A stretch of DNA of 64,000 nt, taken from positions 1-64,000 of the forward strand of contig CAJUKA010000005.1 of NCBI GenBank assembly GCA_910586585.1, given 5' to 3'. Position 1 is the first letter of the stretch, and every line of letters starts with the position of its first letter. The notes beneath the pieces were generated by a model. The model worked only from the letters and a program-made list of their open reading frames with translations, ran no database searches and was not told the DNA's origin. The stretch is from an uncultured Lachnospiraceae bacterium (GTDB lineage: Bacteria; Bacillota; Clostridia; Lachnospirales; Lachnospiraceae). Position numbers and translations under genes: made by a program. Of this stretch, positions 18,307 through 27,397 are shown in pieces.

Positions 18307-19278
18307 ATGCAGGATCTACAGACCGGAGATATCGCCCCAATACGTGTTGGCGGCTTGCTTCTGCCGTCAAATGTTCTGATGGCACCTCTTGCAGGGTATA
18401 CCTGTTATCCGTTTCGAATGCTGGCATATGAACTAGGTGCAGGCTTATGCTTTACGGAAATGTGCAGTGCGAATGCACTCAAATATGAAGACAAAGCGAC
18501 AAAGCGCCTCCTGTTGACAACAAAGGACGAACCAATCAAGGCGGTTCAGCTTCTTGGCGGCAATCCGGCCGTGATGGAGCAGATGGCAAAAAGTGTGCTC
18601 TTGGAAGCATTTGATATCATTGATATCAATATGGGGTGCCCTGTCCCGAATGTATTTAAAAGCGGTGAGGGAAGTGCTTTGATGCTGGATACAAAAAGGG
18701 CGGCGGCGATCATACGAGGCTGCAAAAGAAGTGGAAAAATAATCACAGTGAAATGTCGTGTTGGAATACGCGAGGACGATCTGTTTGCTGCCGAATTTGC
18801 AAGGGTATGTGAGGATGCTGGCGCCGATATGATTACGATTCATGGACGAAGCCGGAGTATGATGTATGACGGAGAGCCACATAAAAATGAGATCGAACAG
18901 GCAAAAGCGGCGGTTTCTATACCAGTAATTGCAAACGGCGGGATCTTTTCTGCGGAGGATGCAGCAGCAATGATGGACGATACAGGTGCAGATGGGATTA
19001 TGGTTGCAAGGTATGGATTGGAGTATCCTTTTATTTTTCGGGATCTGACAGGAAAGCATAGTGATAAGACCCCATTTCAAATTTTAGTGGATCAGATAGA
19101 ACTGACGGCACAGTATTATGAAGAAACGTTTACATTAAGCTATATGAAAAAGCTTGCTTCTTATATGATGAAGAAGAAAAAGGGAACCAAACGGTACAAG
19201 GAAAGTTTGTTTAGAAGTGGAAGTCTGAAAGAACTGCGAGAAGTGATTGCATTGATTTTTGCAGACAATCCAGTATGA
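18307..19278 (+). CDS. dus: tRNA-dihydrouridine synthase (DusB-like)
   Basis: FMN-dependent reductase that converts uridine to dihydrouridine in tRNA. It has the TIM-barrel flavin phrases VLMAPLAGYT (N-terminus), the catalytic-cysteine motif INMGCPVPNVFKSGEG with C111, and TIHGRSRSMMYDG, IPVIANGG and GADGIMVARYG. About 323 residues, normal for the family. I prefer ATG 18307, eight bases after AGGAGG, to the upstream GTG at 18298 that overlaps that site. The stop is eight bases before the start of the LRR gene. Confidence 0.92.
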   Translation: MQDLQTGDIAPIRVGGLLLPSNVLMAPLAGYTCYPFRMLAYELGAGLCFTEMCSANALKYEDKATKRLLLTTKDEPIKAVQLLGGNPAVMEQMAKSVLLEAFDIIDINMGCPVPNVFKSGEGSALMLDTKRAAAIIRGCKRSGKIITVKCRVGIREDDLFAAEFARVCEDAGADMITIHGRSRSMMYDGEPHKNEIEQAKAAVSIPVIANGGIFSAEDAAAMMDDTGADGIMVARYGLEYPFIFRDLTGKHSDKTPFQILVDQIELTAQYYEETFTLSYMKKLASYMMKKKKGTKRYKESLFRSGSLKELREVIALIFADNPV

Positions 19279-19285
19279 GGGAACT

Positions 19286-22200
19286 ATGGAAGGACAGTAT
19301 CAGATTCAAAACGGAATATTAGAACGCTATATAGGGCGAGAGGAAACAATCGAGGTTCCAGGAGGAATTCATACGATTGGAGAAGGCGCATTTAAAGGCT
19401 GTGTATCTTTGAAAAAGGTAGTTCTGCCGCTGGGACTTCGATATATTATGCAGGATGCCTTTAAAGGATGCCGCAAACTGGAAGAAGTGAATATACCAGA
19501 TGGAGTACAATATATCGGACGATACGCATTTCACCGCTGCCACGCATTGAAACAGGCTATTTTGCCGTTTTCTGTGCAGGAGTTGGGGGAATGCGCTTTT
19601 TTGTATTGTGATAATTTGAAAGAAGTGCATATACCAGGCGTAAAGCGGCTTGGAATGGCTGCGTTTGCAAATGGGATGTCTCTGGAAAAGCTTGTGATAT
19701 CCCGCGAATTGGATAAGGACTGTATTTGTGATGTTTTTACTGGCTGTGCGAAAGTCAAAGAAATCGCATTTGCTGACGGGGAAACCTATTGTATTCCTAA
19801 TGTGGTGGAAGTGGCTGCAGGAACATTTACAGTGCCGCCGCTCATGGAACTGGTAGTGAACGATATTCTGCTTCGTATGATGGAGTTAGAAAATAGAACT
19901 CTTATTCGATTTCACATCAATATCAAGCATGTAGAAGTGCCAGAGGGTATAGAAATACTTGCCAAAAGCAGCTTTTTTGATATGCGGGGAATTCTGGATA
20001 TCAAACTTCCAAGCTCATTGAAGCGAATTGAAAGCCGTGCGTTTCGTAATTGTATTGGTTTGGAGCAGGTGCAATTGTGTGGGGATGCGATCAGCATTGA
20101 TGAGGATGCATTTCGCAACTGTACTTCTTTGCGGACAGTCAAAACCTGTGATGGTACAGCGTATTTGTTTTGTGGATTGTCTGATATTTACAGAAAAGAG
20201 CATGATGCAGCAGAAAAGGTTTTGGTTTCGAATGCGGAGGTTCCAGAGCCAGTCCGCGTGATACACAAACAGGTATTGGGAAATTTTAGAATCAGCGGAA
20301 CAATACTGCTGCAATATCTGGGAGCGGAGACCAGAGTCATCATTCCAGACGGGATTACCAGAATTGCTGAGGAAGCATTTGCGGGCAATGAGACAATTGA
20401 TAAGGTGATTTTTCCTGAAAGTTTATGCGAGATTGGCGCAGAAGCATTTCGAGGGTGTCTGTTGATGCAGACTGTCACATTGCCAAAAGGACTCTGTGAA
20501 ATCGGTGCAGGGGCATTTGCAGACTGCGTGAAGCTGCTTCGGATTGAGATACCAGAAAAGATTCGTATGTTAGAAGATAGCATATTTCAACAATGTGTGG
20601 CATTACAGGAAGTATGTCTGCCAGAAACACTGCAAAAAATCGGAGAGCGTGCCTTTTATGGCTGTCAAAGCCTGAAAAAAATAGTGCTGCCGGAAAATTT
20701 GACCAAAATCGGAAAGATGGCATTTTATCGCAGCGGTTTGCGGGAAGTTCGAATACCTGCAAAAACGCAATTTTTGGAAAGTCTGGCATTTGCAAAGAGC
20801 AGTTTGCAAAGGGTATGGATATCTGGCGGCAAAAGTCGGACAGGAAAACAGTATGAGATAGATGTGTTTGGAGGCTGCACCAAATTAAAGACATTGGTGC
20901 TGGAAGAGGGAGTATGTCAAATTCCTGATAAATTTGCATATGGCTGTGCGGCGCTGAATCGGGTAGTTTTGCCAAAAACTTTGGAATCCGTAGGAAGACA
21001 TGCGTTGGAAGGCAGTCTTTTTCTAAAGCATTGGAAACAGCATATCGAGCAGACACAAAGCGTCATATTTTGGGATGGAGGGCATCTGGAAGGAGAAGTC
21101 TGGATTCCAGAATATGTGCGAATCATAGCAGGCGGCGCTTTTTATGGGAATACCAAAATTACGGCAGTGCATCTGCCCAATCAGGTACAGTCGATTGGAG
21201 CGGCGGCATTTAAAGGCTGCAAAGCATTGCAGCAGGTGTTTATGCCTTCTGGAATGATATGTTTGGAACCAGAAGTTTTTTCTGGGTGTACGGCTTTGGA
21301 GGAAATTTTGCCGACAGATGGATTGGAAGAAAAAGGTCTTTCATCATGGCGTTTTGTCGGTGAACGCGCTTTTTATCAATGCAGTAAACTGCGAAAAGTC
21401 CAGTTGGACCAGGTACAAGAAATTGGAAAGGAAGCATTTCATGGATGTATTTCGTTGGCAGAATGTGTGGTGAATGCTCTGCTGCGGGTAGGAGAACATG
21501 CATTCTCAGAAACACCGATTGGAGACAGGATGGAAAATGGACTACATATCGTAGGAAATTTTGTGGTATCTGGTATGGATTGTTCTGGAGAAGTGTATGT
21601 TCCATACGGAATACAGGGGATTGCTCCATATGCCTTTGCAGGAAATCATGCGATTGATAAAATACGACTTCCAGAAAGTCTTTGTTGGATTGGAGAGGGG
21701 GCATTTTGGGGCTGCAGAAGTCTTGCAGATATTGCATTTCCGAAACAACTGCGCACAATAGACGCCTATGCTTTTGAGAAATGCGGTGCGCTGAAAGAGA
21801 TAGAATGTGCTGCCGGTGAGATTGGCGAAGCAGCTTTTGCAGGGTGTACAGCACTATTGAAGGCACATCTTTTGCAGACAGAGATTTTAACGAAGCGGCT
21901 GTTTGCAAACTGTAAGAATTTGGAAGTCTGTGTGTGTGAAAATGGAAAGGACGTACAGGAATTTTGTTTTAGCGGCTGTGCAAGGCTGCAGAATTATGAT
22001 TTTACAATGCTGAATCAGATAGGAGAATATGCCTTTGCAGGCTGTGAAAGTTTGAAATATGCAAAGTTCCAGGACGGTGTTTCTTTGAGAGCCCATGCAT
22101 TGGAGGATTGCAGCAGGCTTGAAAAAATATGTCTGTCTGGGCATCAGGGCAGCATTATTTTAAAGGAATATGCATTGTCAGGCTGTACATCGCTTAACCG

Positions 22201-23329
22201 GATTGTATATCAGGGAAAAGAATGGATGTTTGAAAGCTATGCAGATATTCTATCAGAGGAAATTCCTGAAACAGTGAGATTATTGTTTCATAGCGCGTTT
22301 AGCTGTTTTGCAGTGGAGCAGGAGGAAAAGTTAATCCAATACCGAGGGGCGGCGTCACAGGTACGGATTCCGCCAGGGATACGGCAAATTGAGGCGGAAG
22401 TATTTCGAGATGCGATGCTGTTAGAACAGGTAGAAATCCCAGAAAGCGTAGAATATATAGGTGCAAGGGCATTTCATGGAACGGCCTGGATGACAAGGAA
22501 ACGCAAGGAATCGCCTATGGTAATGGTGCGGGATATGCTTTTGGATGGTTCAGGCTGCGTTGGGAAGGTAACAGTTCCGGCAGAAATTCGTCAGGTGTGC
22601 GGCTGGGCATTTGCAAATGGACTGGAAATCACAAGCATTTGTTTTTTATCAGAAAGAGTGCAAGTTGGGGAATATGCTTTTCGCAACTGCATTAATTTGC
22701 GGGAATTGATTTTACCAAACGGAACAAATATTCGATTTTTGGGATTGCAAGACCGAGAAAAGGAATTACATTTTTTGGCAAAACAGGCTGTGATGGACAG
22801 TTTGAATTGTTTTAAGACCAACGAAGAAGGCGTGCTTGTAGAATGTACGGGGAATATTTCCAGACTTCGGCTTGCGGATGGCATTACAGAGATAGGAGAG
22901 GGCGCATTTCAGGATGGAAATTTGTTGACAACAATTCTGTTTTCCAAAACAGTGACAAAGATACGAATGCGTGCTTTTGCAGGCTGTAAATGGCTGCGTG
23001 AAGTCAGTGCGGCATATAGTGTGGAGTGTATTGAAGCACATGCATTTTCTGGCTGTGGGAGCTTGCGTCGTATAGAGCTTTCAGAACGTCTGCGGCAAAT
23101 TGGTGCAAGAGCTTTTGAGAACTGTACTTCATTGGAAGAAATCCTGATTCCGGAAGGCGTAGAAGAAATCCCAGAAAGAGCGTTTTATCGTTGCCGCAGT
23201 CTGCGCAATGTACATCTTCCTTCTACAATCAAGCGGATTGGAAAGGAAGCCTTTGCATATTGCGAGGAAGTACAAACAATTCAGATCCCAGAAGGGGCAC
23301 AGGTCGAGGAAAACGCGTATAGGGTTTAG
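19286..23329 (+). CDS. Giant BspA-type leucine-rich-repeat protein without signal peptide
   Basis: About 1347 residues built almost entirely of LRR_5 (BspA/TpLRR) repeats of roughly 23 residues, with the recurring pattern IGxxAFxGCxxLxxVxLP. Blocks of repeats are separated by short non-repeat linkers that begin with a degenerate element such as LLQYLGAETRVIIPDGITRI or LIQYRGAASQVRIPPGIRQI, suggesting five or so duplicated super-modules. I chose ATG 19286 (GAGGGA upstream) over TTG 19259 inside dus. There is no signal peptide, membrane helix or anchor, which is odd because most BspA-like proteins are secreted. It may act inside the cell as a protein-binding scaffold, or use an unknown export route. 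Confidence 0.85.
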   Translation: MEGQYQIQNGILERYIGREETIEVPGGIHTIGEGAFKGCVSLKKVVLPLGLRYIMQDAFKGCRKLEEVNIPDGVQYIGRYAFHRCHALKQAILPFSVQELGECAFLYCDNLKEVHIPGVKRLGMAAFANGMSLEKLVISRELDKDCICDVFTGCAKVKEIAFADGETYCIPNVVEVAAGTFTVPPLMELVVNDILLRMMELENRTLIRFHINIKHVEVPEGIEILAKSSFFDMRGILDIKLPSSLKRIESRAFRNCIGLEQVQLCGDAISIDEDAFRNCTSLRTVKTCDGTAYLFCGLSDIYRKEHDAAEKVLVSNAEVPEPVRVIHKQVLGNFRISGTILLQYLGAETRVIIPDGITRIAEEAFAGNETIDKVIFPESLCEIGAEAFRGCLLMQTVTLPKGLCEIGAGAFADCVKLLRIEIPEKIRMLEDSIFQQCVALQEVCLPETLQKIGERAFYGCQSLKKIVLPENLTKIGKMAFYRSGLREVRIPAKTQFLESLAFAKSSLQRVWISGGKSRTGKQYEIDVFGGCTKLKTLVLEEGVCQIPDKFAYGCAALNRVVLPKTLESVGRHALEGSLFLKHWKQHIEQTQSVIFWDGGHLEGEVWIPEYVRIIAGGAFYGNTKITAVHLPNQVQSIGAAAFKGCKALQQVFMPSGMICLEPEVFSGCTALEEILPTDGLEEKGLSSWRFVGERAFYQCSKLRKVQLDQVQEIGKEAFHGCISLAECVVNALLRVGEHAFSETPIGDRMENGLHIVGNFVVSGMDCSGEVYVPYGIQGIAPYAFAGNHAIDKIRLPESLCWIGEGAFWGCRSLADIAFPKQLRTIDAYAFEKCGALKEIECAAGEIGEAAFAGCTALLKAHLLQTEILTKRLFANCKNLEVCVCENGKDVQEFCFSGCARLQNYDFTMLNQIGEYAFAGCESLKYAKFQDGVSLRAHALEDCSRLEKICLSGHQGSIILKEYALSGCTSLNRIVYQGKEWMFESYADILSEEIPETVRLLFHSAFSCFAVEQEEKLIQYRGAASQVRIPPGIRQIEAEVFRDAMLLEQVEIPESVEYIGARAFHGTAWMTRKRKESPMVMVRDMLLDGSGCVGKVTVPAEIRQVCGWAFANGLEITSICFLSERVQVGEYAFRNCINLRELILPNGTNIRFLGLQDREKELHFLAKQAVMDSLNCFKTNEEGVLVECTGNISRLRLADGITEIGEGAFQDGNLLTTILFSKTVTKIRMRAFAGCKWLREVSAAYSVECIEAHAFSGCGSLRRIELSERLRQIGARAFENCTSLEEILIPEGVEEIPERAFYRCRSLRNVHLPSTIKRIGKEAFAYCEEVQTIQIPEGAQVEENAYRV

Positions 23330-23398
23330 AAAACAGTCCAAATAGGAACAGTCAGCAGCAGAGGAAACCCAACGCGCTGTTTGTAGGAGAGACGAAAA

Positions 23399-24490
23399 AT
23401 GGTTTATCGAAGGTTGGGAAATACCGGATTAAGGGTATCGGAAATCAGCTTTGGCACAATTCCTGTTCTGCAAGGAAATATCCCTGTTTTGCCGGATTAT
23501 TTCAATCTGAATGAAAAAGAGGCGCTTGCAGTGATGGAACATGCATACAGGTTAGGATGCAACCTGTATGATACAGCAATTGTCCCAGAGTATGGCGATG
23601 CGGAAATCAAACTTGGTAAATTTGCCGCATCTATCGGAAGAGAGAACATTCTTATTTCTGATAAGGCGCGCTTTTTTGGCGGCAGTGAAATGTATCAAGC
23701 AGTGGAAATATCCTGTGAAAATCTTGGAACAATACCAGATTTGTATTTTGTCCATCTAGTGGACGCAGACCATGAGGAAGAAGTGTTTGGCAGAGGCGGG
23801 GCGCTGGATGCGCTTGTAGAATTAAAGGCCGAAGGAAAAATTCGGTATACGGGCATTGCTACACATTATTATGATATTTTGCTGCGGGGAGCGCATGATG
23901 ATCGCGTGGATGTACTGCAAGGCAGTGGGAACCTGTTGGAGCGAGGAATGCTGGACCGTATTCGGGAAGAAGCGCTTTTTCAAAAGAAAGGATTTCTTGT
24001 CAATAAGGTATATGCAGCAGGGCTTTTGCCTGCAAAATTTCCGATTCATACACTCATTGGTTTTGTGCTGTCCTATCCGGTATCAAGTGCGTTGATTGGA
24101 TTTGGAACAAAAGAGCAGATTGATGCTGCCATGGCATGGGATACCCAGATATACAAGCCAGAGATTCCTTCTTTGGAACAGGTGTTGTCTGTGCTGGAAC
24201 AGGAGTATTCGCCGATTCCTTGTGACAGATGTCAAAGATGTATATGTCCTTTTGGAACAGAAATACACACATTATTTCGCCAATATCAGTATTTTCATCT
24301 GGGAAAAGATTATTGGGCGTTAAAAAAATTGGCGCTTGGAATTGCCAAAAGCGCTGCGCATTGCCGAGAATGTGTTCAGATGCCCTGCATGAGTGCGTGT
24401 CGGCAAAAAATTCGTATAGCACAAAAGATACAAGAAGTAGAACGATTGGTTCAGGAACATCTTGCAGCTGTGAGAAAAAAGGGGTATTAG
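23399..24490 (+). CDS. Aldo/keto reductase with C-terminal Fe-S motif
   Basis: The N-terminal two thirds are an aldo/keto reductase barrel (YRRLGNTGLRVSEISFGT) with the expected catalytic residues D58 (LYDTA), Y65 (EYGDAE), a lysine near 89 (ISDKARF) and a histidine near 120 (YFVHLVD). The C-terminus adds cysteine groups CDRCQRCICPFG (about 275-286) and CRECVQMPCMSAC (about 322-334), as in ferredoxin-like AKR fusions of anaerobes. Expected role: NAD(P)H- or ferredoxin-linked reduction of a carbonyl. AGGAGA precedes the ATG. The substrate is unknown. Confidence 0.85.
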   Translation: MVYRRLGNTGLRVSEISFGTIPVLQGNIPVLPDYFNLNEKEALAVMEHAYRLGCNLYDTAIVPEYGDAEIKLGKFAASIGRENILISDKARFFGGSEMYQAVEISCENLGTIPDLYFVHLVDADHEEEVFGRGGALDALVELKAEGKIRYTGIATHYYDILLRGAHDDRVDVLQGSGNLLERGMLDRIREEALFQKKGFLVNKVYAAGLLPAKFPIHTLIGFVLSYPVSSALIGFGTKEQIDAAMAWDTQIYKPEIPSLEQVLSVLEQEYSPIPCDRCQRCICPFGTEIHTLFRQYQYFHLGKDYWALKKLALGIAKSAAHCRECVQMPCMSACRQKIRIAQKIQEVERLVQEHLAAVRKKGY

Positions 24491-24526
24491 AAAAGCAGAG
24501 TGACTGCAAATCTTTGTAAATTACAA

Positions 24527-24555
24527 TTGCAATTAAAGAACGTATGTGCTACAAT
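24527..24555 (+). promoter_or_regulatory. Sigma-A type promoter candidate
   Basis: TTGCAA (24527-24532), a 17-base spacer and TACAAT (24550-24555) lie 39 bases before the ATG of the Syd/SUKH-like gene. Confidence 0.6.
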
Positions 24556-24594
24556 ATATCATATGCAAGGATAGCCGAACAAAGGAGAGAAAAG

Positions 24595-25146
24595 ATGTTA
24601 AAAGAAGTATTAAAAAATTATTTGGATATGATGATAGAATGGCATAAGGAAAAGTATCAATCTTATCCCACAGTAGATGTAGAAATGGCCGATGAGCCAT
24701 CAATTTGCTTTTTTGGTGAAATAAAAGAGGGTGGATATATTCAATGGAGCTATGTTGAGCAGTCAAATCTGATTGATTTTGATGCGCTTGAAGAAGAATT
24801 TCAAATCCATATTTGTGATGAGGTGAAACAGTTTTATAATTCTTATTTCTTTTTGGAATTATATGGATTTTTGGATGGCGAAGTGATTGAATTTGATCCT
24901 GTTACAGACGATACAGAGGATATTTTTGTTCTGTCAGACGAAAATCATCCCAATTTTGTCAGGGTCGGTTCTTATGGAAATACCCCGCTTTCTTTGTGCG
25001 TGGATATGGAATCCGGAAAGGTGTACACATGGGATTACAGTGATGATACCTATGAGTTTGAATATGAAAACAGATATCCGGAACCTGAATTGCTGGCGGA
25101 TTCTCTGTCGGATGTACTTTCAAGATTGTCTTTGGAAAGAGCGTAA
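24595..25146 (+). CDS. Syd-like / SUKH superfamily protein
   Basis: About 183 residues from ATG 24595, chosen for AAAGGAGA upstream; an earlier ATG at 24544 overlaps the promoter. The centre, FDALEEEFQIHICDEVKQFYNSYFFLE, resembles Syd proteins (helix, then IHxDxxxFYGSYFS). The end, LADSLSDVLSRL, matches the final helix of that family. Syd and SMI1/KNR4 belong to the same SUKH superfamily, many of whose bacterial members are immunity proteins. No SecY-linked context is present, so an immunity role is at least as likely as the Escherichia coli Syd role. Confidence 0.6.
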   Translation: MLKEVLKNYLDMMIEWHKEKYQSYPTVDVEMADEPSICFFGEIKEGGYIQWSYVEQSNLIDFDALEEEFQIHICDEVKQFYNSYFFLELYGFLDGEVIEFDPVTDDTEDIFVLSDENHPNFVRVGSYGNTPLSLCVDMESGKVYTWDYSDDTYEFEYENRYPEPELLADSLSDVLSRLSLERA

Positions 25147-25225
25147 TAAGAGTAACAGTTCTGGACGGAACGATTGCTAAAAAGACGTAGGGGGGTTATC
25201 GTTATATTGACAAAGGAGAGAAAAT

Positions 25226-25957
25226 ATGCATACCTTTTGGAATACCATGTTGGGAAAGATTCGGGAATTATTAGGTATTTTTGGATTTCAGACAAAAAAG
25301 GAATCTACTACACGCCTGCCTGATGAACAGGATGCTCCACAGCCGGTTCGTGCAGAGAAAAAGAACGCTTATTGGATAAAAGAGATTGAAGAAATACTGG
25401 AAAGCAAACGAGAATTGATACAATGGGCCCGCGTTCGCAATGAAAAAGGCGAGGAGCAGACCATTTCAGAAGATGCACTGACAGTAAAACAGATTGTACA
25501 ATGGATAGACGAGACATTAGATGGACAATATGTTTATTTTGCGCTGGATTTTATGCTTCAGGGAGATGGAATTTATGTCAAGCGGCTGAATAAAACGGTA
25601 TTTCGTCCATTTCATTCAACGCTTGTGCTGCATCAGAGCGCAGGCAATATGGCGTGTTTGTTTTTTGCAGGTGACAGTATGTGCTGTTATCGGCTGATTC
25701 ATGATTATTATGCTTATTGTGAAATAGACAGCAGCGAACTTCGTATGCTTCCGGTGGGGGAGACAAAGCTAACGGAGTATATTGTTTTTCAGGAACGGAG
25801 TAAAATAGACGAGGCACTGCGCATACTATTTTTGGATTTGGAGTATGCGGCAGAAAGGATGAAGGGGTCCAAGCGCTGGAGTATATTGAACATGTTTCCA
25901 GGTGGAGTAAACAATTATAATAAATTAAGAAGAGAACAAGGCTTGCTTGAGGAATAA
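25226..25957 (+). CDS. Hypothetical 243-residue protein
   Basis: ATG with AAAGGAGA upstream; the leader nearly repeats that of the preceding gene. No signal peptide, although the N-terminal LLGIFGFQTKKEST is mildly amphipathic. A charged helical part (about 45-75) is followed by a beta-rich region (QYVYFALDFMLQGDGIYVKRL) and a basic C-terminus with NMFPGGVNNYNKLRREQG. It follows the Syd/SUKH-like gene by 79 bases and may be cotranscribed. No family recognised. Confidence 0.6.
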   Translation: MHTFWNTMLGKIRELLGIFGFQTKKESTTRLPDEQDAPQPVRAEKKNAYWIKEIEEILESKRELIQWARVRNEKGEEQTISEDALTVKQIVQWIDETLDGQYVYFALDFMLQGDGIYVKRLNKTVFRPFHSTLVLHQSAGNMACLFFAGDSMCCYRLIHDYYAYCEIDSSELRMLPVGETKLTEYIVFQERSKIDEALRILFLDLEYAAERMKGSKRWSILNMFPGGVNNYNKLRREQGLLEE

Positions 25958-26013
25958 AAAGGTACGCGTAGAAATGGTCCTGCAGCAACACGAACAACTA
26001 AATTACCAGTGTG

Positions 26014-26033
26014 TACCAATCTGTTTTTTGGTA
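26014..26033. promoter_or_regulatory. Inverted repeat upstream of the SGNH hydrolase gene
   Basis: TACCAA (26014-26019) and TTGGTA (26028-26033) form an inverted repeat. A related TACCAATTTGTT occurs about 50 bases downstream. Such repeats before a gene could be a repressor site; no regulator is identified. Confidence 0.3.
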
Positions 26034-26129
26034 TAGACTTTCTGTTTTGTTTAGTGTAAACTTATAGATACCAATTTGTTTGTATCAATTGGAGAAGCAG
26101 GCATACTATTTTGCAGGAGGCAGCTTTGA

Positions 26130-27350
26130 ATGTTTACATCAGAAATTAAGTTACGAAAGAAGATTTGTCGGGGACTTGTGGGGCTTGCGATTACCATTAT
26201 ATGCGCAGCCATTCCACAAAATTATGTGAAAGCGGCAGACGCGGCATTGTTTCCAATGTATCAGAGAGCAATTGATTTTCCGCAGGGAGATTTATCCAGG
26301 CTTGCGCAAGTGCTTAGAAGGGCGCAGTATGGAGAAGAAATTACAATCGGATTTCTTGGAGGCTCGATTACAGAAGGAAAAGGGGCAGCCAATGTACAGG
26401 ACTGTTATGTTTCACAGGTGTATAAATGGTGGCATGATACGTTCCCGCAGGCACAAATTAATGTTATCAATGCAGGTGTAGGCGGAACCTCGTCATATTT
26501 GGGCGTTCACCGAGTAGATTCCGAACTTTTGGTTCATAAGCCTGACCTTGTGTTTATGGAATTTGCAGTCAATGACACGTATACAGAATTTTGTATGAAC
26601 AGCTATGAGAATTTGATACGCAAAATTCTCATGTCTGACAGCAATCCAGCGCTGGTTCTTTTGTTTGCGACCAATGCAGTAGGAGGAAGCTCACAGGACG
26701 TACAGGCAGCATTAGGACAGTACTACAATCTTCCAATGCTCAGTTATGGCAAGGCGGTCACGCCGGAGGTGGAAGCAGGCAGCTTTGTGTGGTCTGATAT
26801 TGCGGAGGACATCGTTCATCCTAATAATATGGGACACTCCATTTTTGCAGGGCTTATTATTACATATCTTGAAGACTTATATGGAAAACTTGACACCATA
26901 GAAATCAAGGCAGAACGTTTGCAGCGCTATGAACTGCCGCCGCCGGCAACCCCGCAGGTTTACCAGAATGCGCATATTGAGAATGCGGAGACAATCACAC
27001 CACTTCAGATGTTAGGGTATGACGTTTACGATTTTAACTATCATTTTGGGAATAACTGGTACGCGATGGAAGATGGATCGTATATTTCCTTTTTGGTGGT
27101 GGCGCGCAATATAGGGATTCTTTATCAAAGAACAGTAGAAGGCAGCTTTGGACAGTATGATGTATATATTGATGATACCTATGTAACTACGTTAGATGGC
27201 AATTATGTAGAGTTTTATGGTACAGAGACAGACACAGAAGAGTTATTTAAGTCCGAAAACGGAGAACTGGGTCTGCATATGATAAAGATTGTAAAAAATC
27301 CAGCATCCATAAATACAGATTTTGTGATAATAGGACTATTAATAAGCTAA
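26130..27350 (+). CDS. Secreted SGNH/GDSL-family hydrolase
   Basis: A 406-residue esterase-like enzyme with a signal peptide (hydrophobic GLVGLAITIICAAI, cleavage likely after VKA near 35). SGNH blocks are present: nucleophile S79 in FLGGSITEG, the block II glycine region INAGVGGT, block III VNDTY, and block V DIVHPNNMGH (about 226-235) supplying Asp and His. A C-terminal beta-rich domain (about 275-406) may bind carbohydrate. Likely deacylates a polysaccharide or glycan outside the cell. AGGAGG precedes the ATG. A strong terminator overlaps the stop. Confidence 0.85.
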   Translation: MFTSEIKLRKKICRGLVGLAITIICAAIPQNYVKAADAALFPMYQRAIDFPQGDLSRLAQVLRRAQYGEEITIGFLGGSITEGKGAANVQDCYVSQVYKWWHDTFPQAQINVINAGVGGTSSYLGVHRVDSELLVHKPDLVFMEFAVNDTYTEFCMNSYENLIRKILMSDSNPALVLLFATNAVGGSSQDVQAALGQYYNLPMLSYGKAVTPEVEAGSFVWSDIAEDIVHPNNMGHSIFAGLIITYLEDLYGKLDTIEIKAERLQRYELPPPATPQVYQNAHIENAETITPLQMLGYDVYDFNYHFGNNWYAMEDGSYISFLVVARNIGILYQRTVEGSFGQYDVYIDDTYVTTLDGNYVEFYGTETDTEELFKSENGELGLHMIKIVKNPASINTDFVIIGLLIS

Positions 27351-27377
27351 AAAGGATATCATTTCGATATCCTTTTT
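27349..27377. terminator. Bidirectional intrinsic terminator
   Basis: AAAAAGGATATC (27349-27360) and GATATCCTTTTT (27366-27377) form a perfect 12-bp stem with a 5-base loop, with a T-run on either strand. It sits between the SGNH hydrolase (+) and the hybrid kinase (-) and serves both convergent genes. Confidence 0.9.
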
Positions 27378-27397
27378 ACCTTATAGGAAGATTGACG

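Noticed and set aside
19319..23341. Many long minus-strand frames opposite the LRR gene
   Set aside because: They come from the repetitive codon pattern of the LRR gene, have no ribosome sites and no recognisable domains.
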